Origin: Oscillatoria princeps RMCB-10
Lineage (GTDB): Bacteria; Cyanobacteriota; Cyanobacteriia; Cyanobacteriales; Oscillatoriaceae
Length of the DNA: 64,000 nt
Direction of reading: 5' to 3'
Assembly (NCBI GenBank): GCA_019359235.1
Contig: JAHHHT010000005.1
Span: forward strand, 124,001-188,000
This document shows, piece by piece, positions 1-9,330 of this stretch. Under the pieces are notes generated by a model, which searched no databases, was not told the origin of the DNA, and was given only the letters and a program-made list of their open reading frames with translations. Both the position numbers and the translations under genes were made by a program. Positions within the stretch are counted from its first letter, which is position 1. Each line of letters starts with the position of its first letter.

Positions 1-9
1 ATGCGGAAT

Positions 10-72
10 ATAAAACCGGCATATCAGCGCACCGGCAGAAACCAGGTTTCTTTAAGAAACCTGGTTTCTTGA
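10..72. repeat. interspersed palindrome plus direct-repeat arm upstream of the RF2-like gene
   Basis: Bases 41-72 form a palindrome (ACCAGGTTTCTTTAAGAAAC followed by CTGGTTTCTT), a member of the AGAAACCxGGTTTCTT family found throughout this window. Bases 10-35 (core CCGGCATATCAGCGCACCG) are repeated almost exactly at 1438-1462, in the same orientation, just after the RF2-like gene. No other function is visible. Confidence 0.75.
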
Positions 73-234
73 AATTATTCCGCAGGAACGCTACAATTTG
101 CGGTCAGTGGGGTGCGAAGCGCGAGATTTCGGCACCCTACAGACGTGACCGCGCCGGCTCGCTGATGCTAGTATAAATAAAATGGTGCGACTGACAGGGC
201 AACTAAGCCTGGTATTGCGATAAGGAGGAAACTG

Positions 235-1375
235 ATGATGGCGCAATTAGCGGAGTTGCAACAGCAAGTAGAACGACTGTCTCAGCGTTTGGGCAAAGTC
301 CGGGACTGTCTTTAACCAGCCTGAACTGAGAGCAAAAATCCAAGAACTGGAGCAACTATTAGCCCAACCGGCATTTGAGAGCGAGCGCCCCTATTCGGCG
401 GCAGAATTCCAGCAGCTTGACGATTACTGGCTGGAATTGCAGCAATTTCAGGAGTGGCGAGACAGCTGGCAAAACCTAGAGGCGGCTCGGCAACTCCTAG
501 AGATGGAAATTGACAAGGAGCTGTTGCGAGAGGCGCAGACGCTCGTCGCTCGCCTGAACGGCGAACTGGAGCGATGGGAGCTGCAACAGTTACTTTCTGC
601 CGGCTCTGACAAGAAGGGAGCTTTCCTGATAGTTGAGGCAAAACCAAAAGATATCGACGCCCACTACTGGGCGGAGAAGCTGCTAGGGATGTACGCCCGT
701 TGGGGAGAGAGCAAAGGCTACAGGGTGCAAGTAATCGATGAAATTTGTGGTGAAGATGGCGTGGGCTTCGAGTCAGCCACTCTAGAAATTGAGGGGCGTT
801 ACGCCTGTGGCTACCTCAAGACAGAACAAGGGCGGCACCGGCTGACCTACAGCTCGCCTTTTCACGCCACAACTAAGCCGCAGGTTTGCAGTGCGAGGGT
901 GGAAGTGCTCCCCCGGCTGGATGACCCCGCAGAAATGGAAATTCCTGAGAAGGATTTAGAAATCGCTGCGCCCTCACACTATGGGCTTAACTTGAACCGG
1001 ATACCGACAGCAATCCGGAGCCGGCATATTCCAACGGGAATTGCAGTTTGGTCTAGAAACGAGCGCTCGCAAATGCGAAACAAAGAAAAAGCCCTCATTC
1101 TTCTGAGAAGCAAGCTGTTTGCCACAGTTCAAGCCCAAGGCGTTAAGAATATTAGCGAAATCCAGCCATATTGGTTAAAAACAAGTGTCCAGACGGCTCC
1201 ACTCATTCGCGACTATCTGTGTGCGAAAATGGGTGACAGTCTGTGGGCGGAGGGAAAAGTTTTGGATTGCCGTACCGGCGTGGAAACTGCGGCGATTGCT
1301 TCTGTGATGAGTGGCGAAATAGACCCCTTTATTCGGGCTTATCTGTTTCAACAAGCGGGAGCGGCGCTGGCGTGA
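235..1375 (+). CDS. RF2-like protein (PrfB paralogue) with +1 frameshift site and no GGQ motif
   Basis: The gene starts at ATG 235 (a second ATG follows at 238), 6 bases after AAGGAGG at 222-228. After 26 codons the frame ends at CTT TAA C (310-316). A +1 slip there continues without a stop to TGA 1373-1375, giving about 379 residues, the usual RF2 length. The layout matches the autoregulatory RF2 frameshift, but the stop is UAA instead of UGA and the AGGGGG-type stimulator is only CGGGAC. The SPF stop-codon recognition tripeptide is kept (about residues 207-209), as are RF2-like blocks such as EIPEKDLEI and HIPTG. The peptidyl-hydrolysis loop GAGGQNVN has become HYGLNLN (about 248-254): Gln is Leu, and about three residues are missing. 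The GGTEAQDW block is also changed to KDIDAHYW. It is therefore unlikely to release peptides; it may bind ribosomes or mRNA, or be decaying. Plant PrfB3 is a known GGQ-less RF2 relative with an mRNA-stability role. Confidence 0.85.
305..319 (+). promoter_or_regulatory. programmed +1 frameshift site (CUU UAA C) of the RF2-like gene
   Basis: The in-frame codons TGT CTT TAA are followed by C. Slipping from CTT to TTT (311-313) opens the frame AAC CAG CCT used by the rest of the protein. In ordinary RF2 genes the stop is UGA, read only by RF2. UAA is read by both RF1 and RF2, so the feedback would be less specific. Confidence 0.75.
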
Positions 1376-1409
1376 CGGCAAGAGCGGAAGTTGTTTTTAC
1401 GCCGGTTTC

Positions 1410-1481
1410 TCTAAGAACCCGGGCTTTTTGGCAGAAGATAAAGCCGGCATATCAGCGTACCGATAAAACCCTGGTTTCTTC
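1410..1481. repeat. interspersed repeat, second arm flanking the RF2-like gene
   Basis: Bases 1438-1462 repeat the sequence at 10-35 in direct orientation (about 22 of 24 bases match). They are surrounded by degenerate pieces of the AGAAACCxGGTTTCTT family at 1408-1426 and 1468-1480. Confidence 0.65.
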
Positions 1482-1612
1482 ATGTTCCGTTTATTTTTGC
1501 CTGCCTACTTATCACCCCGCCCCACTCAACGCTGAATCTGGGAGCATCCCACGAAAGCGAGTCGGGGCGAACGGCTAAAAGCCCCTACCGGCAGTAGATG
1601 CGATCTCTACAG

Positions 1613-1639
1613 AAAAAGCCCGCGCAGGCGGGCTTTTGT
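1613..1639. terminator. bidirectional intrinsic terminator
   Basis: AAAAAGCCCGC-GCAG-GCGGGCTTTT forms a 7-bp GC-rich stem with A-tract and T-tract flanks, so it can work on both strands. It lies between the converging RF2-like gene and the small gene at 1655-1888. The same CCCGCGCAGGCGGG core recurs at 34948-34966. Confidence 0.8.
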
Positions 1640-1654
1640 TGAGAGGAGACAAGT

Positions 1655-1888
1655 TTAAGCACTTTTCTGATGCCAGTCTGAGGTACTCGGCACGATGTCC
1701 CAGCCGGCGCTCCTCAGTTTCTGGTAGGTTGCCCAGCCCTTAGATCCGCCTGGAATCTGGTAGTCTGGCACAGCATATTCTGGAAACGCGGTATAAGCTC
1801 GCCACGGCTGGTTGGGTGCGGTTCGCAAGTGCAAAACCTTCTCCCCATCCGCTCCCATGACCGGCAGCCAGCACATTTGTTTCAGCAT
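1655..1888 (-). CDS. small conserved-looking hypothetical protein (77 aa)
   Basis: The ATG at 1888 is chosen because AAGGAG lies 9 bases upstream; a longer reading to 1972 has no such signal. The 77-residue product has no signal peptide or membrane segment. It is rich in aromatic residues (WLPVMGADGEK, PNQPWRAY, GWATYQKLRSAGW) and ends DWHQKSA. I do not recognise the family. Its good ribosome-binding site and the shared terminator with the upstream gene argue that it is a real gene. Confidence 0.6.
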   Translation of the reverse strand: MLKQMCWLPVMGADGEKVLHLRTAPNQPWRAYTAFPEYAVPDYQIPGGSKGWATYQKLRSAGWDIVPSTSDWHQKSA

Positions 1889-1979
1889 GTAAAACTCCTT
1901 AATATAAATCGAGCTAAAGTCCGCTATACGGTTCAGCAAGTCTTGCTTCAGGATTTTTAGGGCGCTCGACAAGTTAGGT

Positions 1980-2584
1980 TGTTAAAAAGTAATTTTCGTT
2001 ACACTTGAAATCTCGCCCTATTGTCATCTAGAGGCAGCAGCCCACTGTTTCTCGTTCCCTGGCGGTAGATGCGCAAGCGACTTCCCGCAGGATGTCTGGG
2101 AACGAGGGGAAATTTGGCACCCTTCTAATCTAGAGGCAGAGCCTCTTGTTTCTCGCTCCCAGGCGGTAGACGCAGGCTTCCCGTAAGCGGGGAACGAGGG
2201 TGAACCGATTTGGACTAGCTTAAAACACCGGCGAAATGCCGTATCTCAAATATAGCTGTTGAGCAAGGCTTGTTGCCAGTCGCTTTTTTTTGTTAGGCAC
2301 ACTTGCGGTCGCGCTCCCGTCCCCGTAGAAATACCCAAATCGCGGCGGAGCGGTCGGCTACAGCAAGCGCCGCCCCGATTTGCTGCCGGCAGGCGATTTT
2401 TTCTTCCTTGAGAAGGATGCGCCAGCCTGCTCTATCGTTTAATAATATTACCATTTGTTTCGCTGCTCTAATTTTCTTAAGTGGGTGGCGTGGCTCGCCC
2501 GATAGAATCCGAGCTATCACCCCTTAAAAGTTAAGACTTTATCGAGTATATTTTTTGTAAGCACTCTTTATAAAGGGTCTAAAT
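1980..2584. other. intergenic stretch with two copies of a GGAACGAG-type repeat
   Basis: Two related copies lie at about 2025-2108 and 2129-2202. Each starts TCTAGAGGCAG and carries GTTTCTCG(C/T)TCCC and GGGAACGAGG arms that can pair. The same GTTCCCAGG/CCTGGGAACGAG family occurs at 28632-28678 and 38738-38790. The rest (2210-2584) has overlapping open frames on both strands, but none has a ribosome-binding site or recognisable sequence. Confidence 0.6.
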
Positions 2585-3309
2585 ATGAATGTTAAAACCA
2601 TTATAATACTGCACAAAGACACCGTTGTGGAGTGGCATGAAGATAAGGAGTCTCGGCTAATGCGGCGCGTGGTCAGCGCCGCATTAGCCGCACTGATCAA
2701 CTATTTTTGCCACTTTTTCCCCAGCCTGCAAGTCGTGTGGCTAGCGGTAAACTTTATGTTTTCCTTCTGTGTCATCACCCTTTGCGATGATTTACAAACT
2801 CCTTCCCGACGTCAAAATCGCCTGGAGTGACGTCTGTACCGGTGCCGCTATCACCTCCGAAGCTGTTTACCATTGGCAAATCTCTCATCGGCATCTATCT
2901 CGGCAACAGCAGCGTCGGCTCAACTTACGGAGCCGCCGGCTCCTTCGCTGTCATCCTGCTTTGGGTGTATTATTCTGCCCAAATTCTCTTTTTTGGTGCC
3001 GAGTTCACTCAGGTCTACGCCAACAAATAGGGCTCCCGGATTGAACCGGCACCCAATGCCGTCCCCCTCACCGAAGAAGCCCGCGCCCAGCAAGGAATAC
3101 CCCGCACGGGTGATGTGGGAGCCCTCGCACAGCAGCCATCGAACAGCCGGCACTCCCGTCGCAACGCCGGCGAACCAACTTCCCCACCGCCGGACCGCCA
3201 GCGCCCCTCCCCGCACCCCGCAGCCATAGTGCTGAGTTTACTGATTGGCGCTTACCAGGGCGCTGCGGGACTGATACGGCTCAACAGGAGGAAGCGCCGG
3301 CAGCCGTAA
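2585..3309 (+). pseudogene. BrkB/YihY-family membrane protein, 3' remnant with two frameshifts and a stop
   Basis: Three reading frames read in succession give the C-terminal half of a YihY/virulence-factor BrkB membrane protein. About 2660-2780 gives WLAVNFMFSFCVITL, about 2775-2845 gives FAMIYKLLPDVKIAWSDV, and about 2845-3309 gives LFTIGKSLIGIYLGNSSVG and WVYYSAQILFFGAEFTQVY. A TAG at 3028-3030 replaces the residue after YANK; the same frame then continues through GSRIEPAPNAVPLTEEARAQ. The N-terminal half is absent. Family members are polytopic inner-membrane proteins of unclear function. Two frame changes, a nonsense codon and the missing 5' half mark this as dead. Confidence 0.8.
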
Positions 3310-3604
3310 AGCAACTTCTGCTTGAACACTTATTAACGATCAGTCCGCTCGCTAGATTTTTTCTGGCTCTCAGACGCCCGCCCGCGATTCTTTTTAAAAA
3401 GTAATCAAACGTAATTTTGCGAAAGTTCCCAGCTGCAATCTGGAAGGCGAACCCCATCACAGCGACAGTGGGACGTTTCTGAGGGATGCCAGGGATAGGG
3501 CGGCGGTTGCAGCTCCGTCTTAATTATGTCCGCAGGCAGATGTGTGAAATCCAGAGAGAACTGTTTAATTAATCTAAGACAAACACATTCGAGAAACAGC
3601 AGCG

Positions 3605-4021
3605 ATGGGTTGGTTGCAAAGGCTATTTGGCGTAGAAAAACCCAAAACCGAGGGAAGCGCTGCAGTTGAGCAGCCGGCCCCAGCATGGGCTCAAACTCTG
3701 TCAGCGACCTGCACCGCACTTATCCCGCCCGAAAGGGTGGGATTGAATGGAGAATACGATCCGAGTGGCTTAGCCAAACGAGTCGTTCTGGCGTTCGAGC
3801 GGGATGCGGAGGTGGAGGATATTAAAGGCATCTGCGTGGCTCAGCTTGGCAGCACAGTCGTGCTGGCGGGAAGAGTCGCCAACCAGCAAATTCTCACCCA
3901 ATTGGTAGCGATTGCCAGCCGGGTTAGCGGCGCAACCGGCGTTCAAACCGAGCGAGTCACCATCGGCGCGCCCCACACTCATCGCCGGGCAGATACGAGC
4001 GGTCTGTCAGGCATATTTTAA
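3605..4021 (+). CDS. BON-domain protein
   Basis: This 138-residue protein starts MGWLQRLFG. After a Pro/Ala-rich linker it has a BON domain at about 53-121, with the typical pattern FERDAEVEDIKGICVAQ, GSTVVLAGRV and SRVSGATGVQTERVTI. BON domains are alpha/beta folds that bind membranes or polysaccharide and often occur in stress proteins. There is no signal peptide, so it is probably cytoplasmic. The start ATG lacks a strong ribosome-binding site, but no upstream in-frame start fits better. It opens a series of small stress-type genes on the + strand. Confidence 0.8.
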   Translation: MGWLQRLFGVEKPKTEGSAAVEQPAPAWAQTLSATCTALIPPERVGLNGEYDPSGLAKRVVLAFERDAEVEDIKGICVAQLGSTVVLAGRVANQQILTQLVAIASRVSGATGVQTERVTIGAPHTHRRADTSGLSGIF

Positions 4022-4258
4022 CAGGTTGAAGCGACTGAGAGACCGGGGTGCCGGTGAAAATTTTCAGGGGCAAACTCGCTCTTGAGACAATCAGCCCGGT
4101 TTCTGAAAGCGAGCGATTAGAAACAGACAGTACGGTGCGGGCTTGCAGGAGATGGCCGGGCTCAGCCCTGGCTCTCAGAGTGGCCAGTCAATTTTTTAAT
4201 GACTCCCGCGCCTCTTGCGTGAAAAGCGCGGATTTTTAATTTTTCGCTCGAGGTAAAA

Positions 4259-7200
4259 ATGATGTTTCAAAGTGCGCAAATCATGGTGCCGGCGCTGAAC
4301 CGCTTGGCATTTTGGCTAGCTCAGATGCCGATGGGTCGCGGAATGGTAACGCCAGAACAGGCATCGCTTGTCTTTTCAGGGCCGGCATTTTTTATGGCTC
4401 TGATTGCTGGGGTGCTGCTAGCCTTTTGGTTTCAACTCCTGCTAACAAATCTTTCAGTAGCCGCCGGCATTTCCTACTTGGGGCGTCCGTCACGCGACGA
4501 GCGGACGGATGAACAGACAAGCCTGGGCGGAACGATTCGCCAGATTGAAACCAAGCTGGGGATGTGGACGCTGATTTCCGTCAGCCTCGCCCTGTTCTTC
4601 GGCTGCTTGCTAGCCGTCACGCTGAGCCTGATCAGCAGTATCGGCTTGGGAGCCATTCTGGGGTTAGTCATCTGGGGCGCGTACTTGTCCCTGCTCGTCT
4701 TGGTGAGCGCCACCACAGTAGGCTCTTTGGTTGGCTCAGCCTTCAACACAGCGACTGCCGGCTTTCAAGCGATTGCGGGAACTGCTGCCGCCGCGCTCGG
4801 CGCTAAAGCCGCCCGCGATCAGGTGGTGTCCACCGCACAAGCCGCCGCCGCCGCCGTGCGCCGGGAACTCGGCGCAGGGATCGACCCCGCCGAGTTGCGG
4901 GACACAGTGGAAGACTACATCGCAGCGCTCAAACCGCCGGAACTGGACATTCAAGGGATACGGCGGGAATTTGAAAAGTTGCTCAGCGATACCAAACTCA
5001 CAGAGATCGCCGACAGCGGGCAACTTCCCAAGATTGACCGGCAAACCTTTGTCGATTTAGTCAGCTCTCGCAGCGATTTGTCCAAACGGGACATTAACCG
5101 GATTGCCGAGCAGCTGGAAGACGCCTGGAAGCAAGCGACGAGCCAGATGCAGAAGCCAGCCGACGGGATGGCGCAGCTGATCAAATACCTCAAGGAAGCC
5201 AAACCCGGAGAGTTGCTCTCCTCACAGCTGACCCAAAGGCTCGACCAGCTGATCGACGAATTTCGCCAGCGCCGCAAAGCAGAAAACCCCAGCATGATCA
5301 GCCAAGCCATGATGGCGGGCTTCAACGCGCTGATGGGGATAGTGCTGGGGCGCACCGACCTGTCGGAGGTGGACGCCCAAACAATCGTGGAGCAGCTGAA
5401 AGCGGCGAAAGACAGAGCGAGCCAGCAAGCAGGCAAGGTGGCGTCTCAGGTGACGGTTGACGTGCAGGCGCGACCGGCGAGCACCCTGCGGGCGGATGTG
5501 GAAAACTACCTGCTCAACACCTACTCCTGGGAGATGACGCCGGAGAAAATTGACGGCAACTTCCGAGAAGTGCTTTACGATCCGGAAGCTGACCCGGCAA
5601 TGGTGCGCCGGGAATTGGAGCGGCTGAACCGGTCGGATTTTGCCGAGACGCTCGCCGGTCGCGGCGTGTTCACCCGAGACAGAATCCAGCTTCTCGCCAG
5701 CCAGATGGAATCGATCCGGCTGCAAGTGCTGTACACTGTCGCCGCCGCCTTTGAGCGAGAAAAAACCGAAGAGCTGCAAAAGCGGGTGGAGGATTACCTG
5801 CGCTGGACGAAAAAGGAAGACCTCAACCCCGAAGCCATCACGCGGGATTTCCGGGCCGTGCTCGCTGACGAGGAGGCGGGCTACGACCAGCTGCGCAATC
5901 GCTTCCGGCAGTTTGACCGCGCCACCTTGGCGCGGACGCTCAGCCACCGCAACGACTTGAGTGCGGCGGAAGCGGAGGGGACTCTCAGCCAGCTGGAGCG
6001 CATCCGCGATCAAATTTTGGAAGAGGCGCGAACGCTGGAAGAGAGCGCCAGCAATCTAGTGGAAACGCAGTGGCAAAAGTTGCAGTCCTACTTGCGCTCC
6101 ACCGGCAAGCAAGAACTCAACCCGGAAGGGATGAAGCGCGACTTGCAAGCCTTGCTGGAAAGCCCGCAAACGGGCGTGCGGGCGCTGCGGCGGCGGCTGG
6201 CGCAATTTGACCGCGACACGCTGGTGGCGCTGCTGTCCCAGCGGCAAGACCTGAGCGCCGAGCAGGTCGAGGGGATTCTCGATTCCGTGGAAGGGACGTG
6301 GAAGCGCGTGGCCAGCGGAACCCAAGCTGCTGCCGGTCAAGTGAAGGAGCAGTACGACAGGGTTGTGAGCTCGATTGCAGATTACCTGCGCTCCACCGGC
6401 TCCGAAGAACTCAACCCGGAAGGCATCCAGCGGGATCTGACTCAACTGCTGCGGCACCCGAAACAGGGCGCTGCCGCCATCCGCGACCGCTTGGCCGGCA
6501 TCGACCGGGCCACGTGGGTGAAGCTGGTGTCCCAGCGGCAAGACTTGAGTGAGGAGGAAGTCAGCCGGATTATTGACAGCGTGCAGCAAACCATTGGCAG
6601 CTTCGCGCGGGCACCCCGCCGGCTGGCGGTGCGGGCTCAGCAACAGGTGCGGGATTTTCAATCCACTCTCGAAGACTACCTGCGCTCCACCGGCATCGAA
6701 GAACTCAACCCGGAAGCCATCAAGCGCGACATCCAGCTGCTGCTGCACGATCCGCGAGTTGGCGCGCACAGTCTCGCCGAGCGCCTCTCCCACTTCGACC
6801 GGTCGGCGGTGGTGGCGGCACTGTCCGGGCGGCCAGATATTTCCGAGGAAGAGGCGAACCGGATTGCGGATCAAATCTTCTCGGTGCGCGACCAGTTTGT
6901 CGGGCAAATTGAGAGCGTGCGGGAGCGCATCCGCTCGCTGGTTGACGGGATTTTGGCCCGGATTCGCGACTACCTCAACTCCCTGAACCGGCCCGAACTG
7001 AACTACGAAGGCATCCGGCGGGATGTCCGCAAGCTGTTTTCTGACCCGCAAGCGGGGTTTGAAGCGCTGCGCGATCGCCTCAGCCACCTCAATCGGGATA
7101 CGCTGGTGGCGATTATCAGCTCCCGCGAGGATATCTCCGAGGCTGACGCCAACCGGATTGTGGGCCAGATTGAGGCGGCGCAGAACAGCTCGGCGGGGGG

Positions 7201-7385
7201 CGGAACAGCTGCAGCAGGAAGCGCAGCGACGCCTGGAAGATATGAAGCTGCAAGCTCAGCAACAAGCGGAAGAAACCCGCAAAGCTGCCGAAACTGCCGC
7301 TTGGTGGCTGTTTGGCACGGCGCTCGTCTCTGCGCTCGCCTCGGCGGGTGGCGGCGCTCTAGCCGTTCTGGGGCTGGCGCTGTAG
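4259..7385 (+). CDS. large membrane protein with eight ~100-aa repeats; frame slip at a G6 run
   Basis: The product has three membrane segments (about 42-63, 102-122, 128-152), an Ala-rich region, then eight repeats of about 95-115 residues from about 214 to 980. A typical unit reads DYLRSTG-x-EELNPE, RRLxxFDRDTLVALLSQR and DLSxEEAxRI. The units are predicted helical. In frame the protein would end at 7465 with an atypical Cys/Arg-rich tail. Dropping one G from the G6 run at 7195-7200 instead gives a coiled-coil stretch (EQLQQEAQRRLEDMKLQAQQ) and a final hydrophobic segment (WWLFGTALVSALASAGGG) ending at TAG 7383-7385. The second reading looks like the functional one (about 1041 aa). The slip may be a sequencing error, a fresh mutation or a phase-variable switch. 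I know no function. The ATG follows the AGGT of CGAGGTAAAA. Confidence 0.75.
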
Positions 7386-7409
7386 CTGCTGCCGGCTTGC
7401 ATTTTCCTG

Positions 7410-7442
7410 AAACCCGGTTTCTTGAAGAAATCGGGTTTTTTT
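7410..7442 (+). terminator. intrinsic terminator built from the AAACCCGGTTTCTT palindrome
   Basis: AAACCCGGTTTCTT-G-AAGAAATCGGGTTT forms a 14-bp stem with one mismatch, followed by a T run. It lies 25 bases after the repaired stop of the repeat protein, which supports 7385 as that gene's true end. Confidence 0.75.
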
Positions 7443-7489
7443 CAGGATTGAAGTTGCAATTTTAAAACATTAGCTTTGCAGTAAAGCGT

Positions 7490-7906
7490 ATGACTGGCGA
7501 CAAATCACTTCCTACGCGCGGACAGCTAGAGCGCACTATTTCGCAGCGGATTCAGGCTCTATACCGCACCGAAATTGGGCATCAGCCCAGCAAAATAGAC
7601 TGCCGGCTTGTTGAGGAAAAAGTTACCGTTGTTCTAGAGAATTCTATCACAAAAGCTGAACTGCTTCTGGCTGAGAGCGGTCAGGAGGAATTGGCGGAGC
7701 GGGTTCGCGGCGAGCTTCAGCAGCTCATTGAGCCGAAAATTAAGGCGCTGATTGAAGAAGTTCTGGACACTCCTGTGATCGAGGTGCTGAGTAATGCCAA
7801 ATTAGAGACAGGTCGGACTGTAACTATCGTTTTGTTGGCCGCTCCGCCGCAAGTTCGCCTTCCCTCTTCTGGCGAGCCGGTTAGAAGAGAAACGGCTGAA
7901 GATTGA
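7490..7906 (+). CDS. DUF2294 domain protein
   Basis: This 138-residue protein is one DUF2294 domain: TRGQLERTISQRIQALYRTEI and GHQPSKIDCRLVEEKVTVVL near the N-terminus, then a helical middle, and KLETGRTVTIVLLAAPPQVR near the end. The family is common in cyanobacteria and Firmicutes; the biochemical role is unknown, though it is often found among stress or membrane-energetics genes. The last 26 bases overlap the 3' end of the response regulator on the opposite strand, so transcripts of the two genes are antisense there. Confidence 0.85.
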   Translation: MTGDKSLPTRGQLERTISQRIQALYRTEIGHQPSKIDCRLVEEKVTVVLENSITKAELLLAESGQEELAERVRGELQQLIEPKIKALIEEVLDTPVIEVLSNAKLETGRTVTIVLLAAPPQVRLPSSGEPVRRETAED

Positions 7907-8309
7907 GGTGCCGGCAGAGGGTGGCTTCTAGGTTTTCCAGAACAAAAGGCTTGGTGATGCAGTCAGCACAGCCGGCGGCGAGAATCCGGTCGCGGTCTTC
8001 TGCTTTGGCCAATCCTGTGATGGCAACGACGGGAATATTCGCGGTCTGCGGGTCTTGTTTGAGGCGGCGCACAACTTCTATGCCGTCTACATCTGGCATG
8101 CAAATGTCCAGCAGTACCAGAGCGGGCTGGGACTGCTTTGCCAAAACTAGAGCTGTCTGGCCATCTGAGGCACCCATGAATGAGCAGCCTAACAGCTCAA
8201 TAATTTGGCCTATCAGCCCCAAGTTGTCTTCACTGTCATCCACTGCCAAAACTAAGGGGGGTTTTGTCACAGAAGGGGAGCCGGCGTTTTCGGTAGATTC
8301 CAAAAGCAT
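7881..8309 (-). CDS. single-domain response regulator (REC)
   Basis: A stand-alone receiver domain of about 143 residues, starting MLLESTENAG. The acidic pocket is DD at 24-25 (LAVDDSEDN), the phospho-acceptor Asp is about 68 (LVLLDICMPDVDG), the switch Thr is in VVAITG, and the Lys is in CITKPF. There is no output domain, so it would act by protein contact, CheY-like, or as a phosphorelay intermediate. A start further upstream at 8483 would add about 58 residues of unlike composition, so 8309 is preferred; no clear ribosome-binding site settles it. The kinase partner is not adjacent. Confidence 0.85.
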   Translation of the reverse strand: MLLESTENAGSPSVTKPPLVLAVDDSEDNLGLIGQIIELLGCSFMGASDGQTALVLAKQSQPALVLLDICMPDVDGIEVVRRLKQDPQTANIPVVAITGLAKAEDRDRILAAGCADCITKPFVLENLEATLCRHLNLQPFLF

Positions 8310-8949
8310 ATTTTTTTGAAGAAGGGCGCTCGACAAAGGAAGACTTGTTTCGGGAACAAAACTGGGGACGAAGCATTCTGTAAGCGGCTTGACAGGCACT
8401 GGCAACTGACTGGCTCGTTCCACCCCAAGAGCTTGAGTGCCCTCGCTGGCCTTCCAGCCGGCGCTGCGCGAGAGACAGTCCAAGATCCTTGAAGCGATCT
8501 TAGCACTTTACCTAAACTTCACATACTTAAAGAAAGCTTAAAAATGGCCGTGCCCTTGACTTATGCCGTCTTACGCCCCGACATAAAGCATTACATTGTA
8601 TATATAAAAAATAACTTAAAAAAATATTATCGCTCGGCGCGGCGAAAAACTGCCGCAAAAAGCCTCTGTCCGCAGGATGAGTGCATTTTTAGAGTCTGTG
8701 CCGGCCACTTCCACCTGCAGGGGGATATCGGCCTTGAGGTTTTGGATTTGAATGGTAAATAGACCAGTTGTCACAGGAGAGAAGAAGTTGCGATTCACGC
8801 TCCGCCCCACAGTTATTCTACTTGACTGGCGGGCAGAGTTATAGTCCCGCGCTCGGGAGATCCCGTAACTGCAAAACACCCAAAAGAATTGTTCCGATCT
8901 TCAAAACTCCCCGTGCCACCCTAAAAAAAGTGCGTGAAAAGGTAAACAG
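8310..8949. other. 640-bp intergenic stretch
   Basis: No convincing gene is visible. A minus-strand open frame (8616-8879, 87 aa, containing TGLFTIQIQNLKADIPLQVE) has protein-like composition but only a GTG start, no ribosome-binding site and no family I recognise; it may be a gene remnant. The AT-rich part at 8585-8640 could hold promoters. Confidence 0.4.
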
Positions 8950-9198
8950 ATGAACACACTCTCACTGCTAACCATCGGACTCCTGGCTGGCTGGCTAGCA
9001 AATCATTGTTTTAAGAGTCAAGAAATAGGTCTGACCGGCAACCTGGCTTTAGGGATTTGGGTTTCGGCGGTCGGCGTTTTTCTGTTCGATTTACTGGGAC
9101 TGTCTGCCTACGGCCTCATTGGTTCTGCAGTCATGGCTGTGATGGCGTCAGTGGCTGTGCTGGGCTTAATCAGTTTGATGAAGATTACCGTGGGCTAG
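8950..9198 (+). CDS. GlsB/YeaQ/YmgE-family stress membrane protein
   Basis: An 82-residue, very hydrophobic protein with three membrane segments. It begins MNTLSLLTIGLLAGWLA and has the family's glycine pattern (GLTGNLALGIWVSAVG, GLIGSAVMAVMASVAVL). GlsB/YeaQ/YmgE (transglycosylase-associated) proteins are small inner-membrane proteins induced by stress in many bacteria; no enzyme activity is established. The start is ATG 8950 with an AAGG-type site 9 bases upstream. It sits 132 bp before dps. Confidence 0.85.
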   Translation: MNTLSLLTIGLLAGWLANHCFKSQEIGLTGNLALGIWVSAVGVFLFDLLGLSAYGLIGSAVMAVMASVAVLGLISLMKITVG

Positions 9199-9330
9199 TA
9201 TTTCGTGCGGATGCGGGGGCAATCAAGGCGATGGCCGGCAAGCCTTGCCGGCACCGGGGCTGCCGCAAGCCGAGAACAGCCAATGAAAATTTATACAGCC
9301 AAGCTCTACAGAAACATCGGAGGTGAGTTT

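Noticed and set aside
2293-2527. Overlapping ~75-codon frames on both strands
   Set aside because: Neither has a ribosome-binding site or recognisable sequence; the two overlap almost completely.
5222-7087. Two long minus-strand frames (263 and 343 codons) opposite the eight-repeat protein
   Set aside because: They are shadows of the high-GC repeat gene: their own repeats follow those of the + strand protein, and no start signals exist.
8616-8879. 87-codon minus-strand frame in the 640-bp gap
   Set aside because: The composition is protein-like, but there is only a GTG start, no ribosome-binding site and no recognised family.
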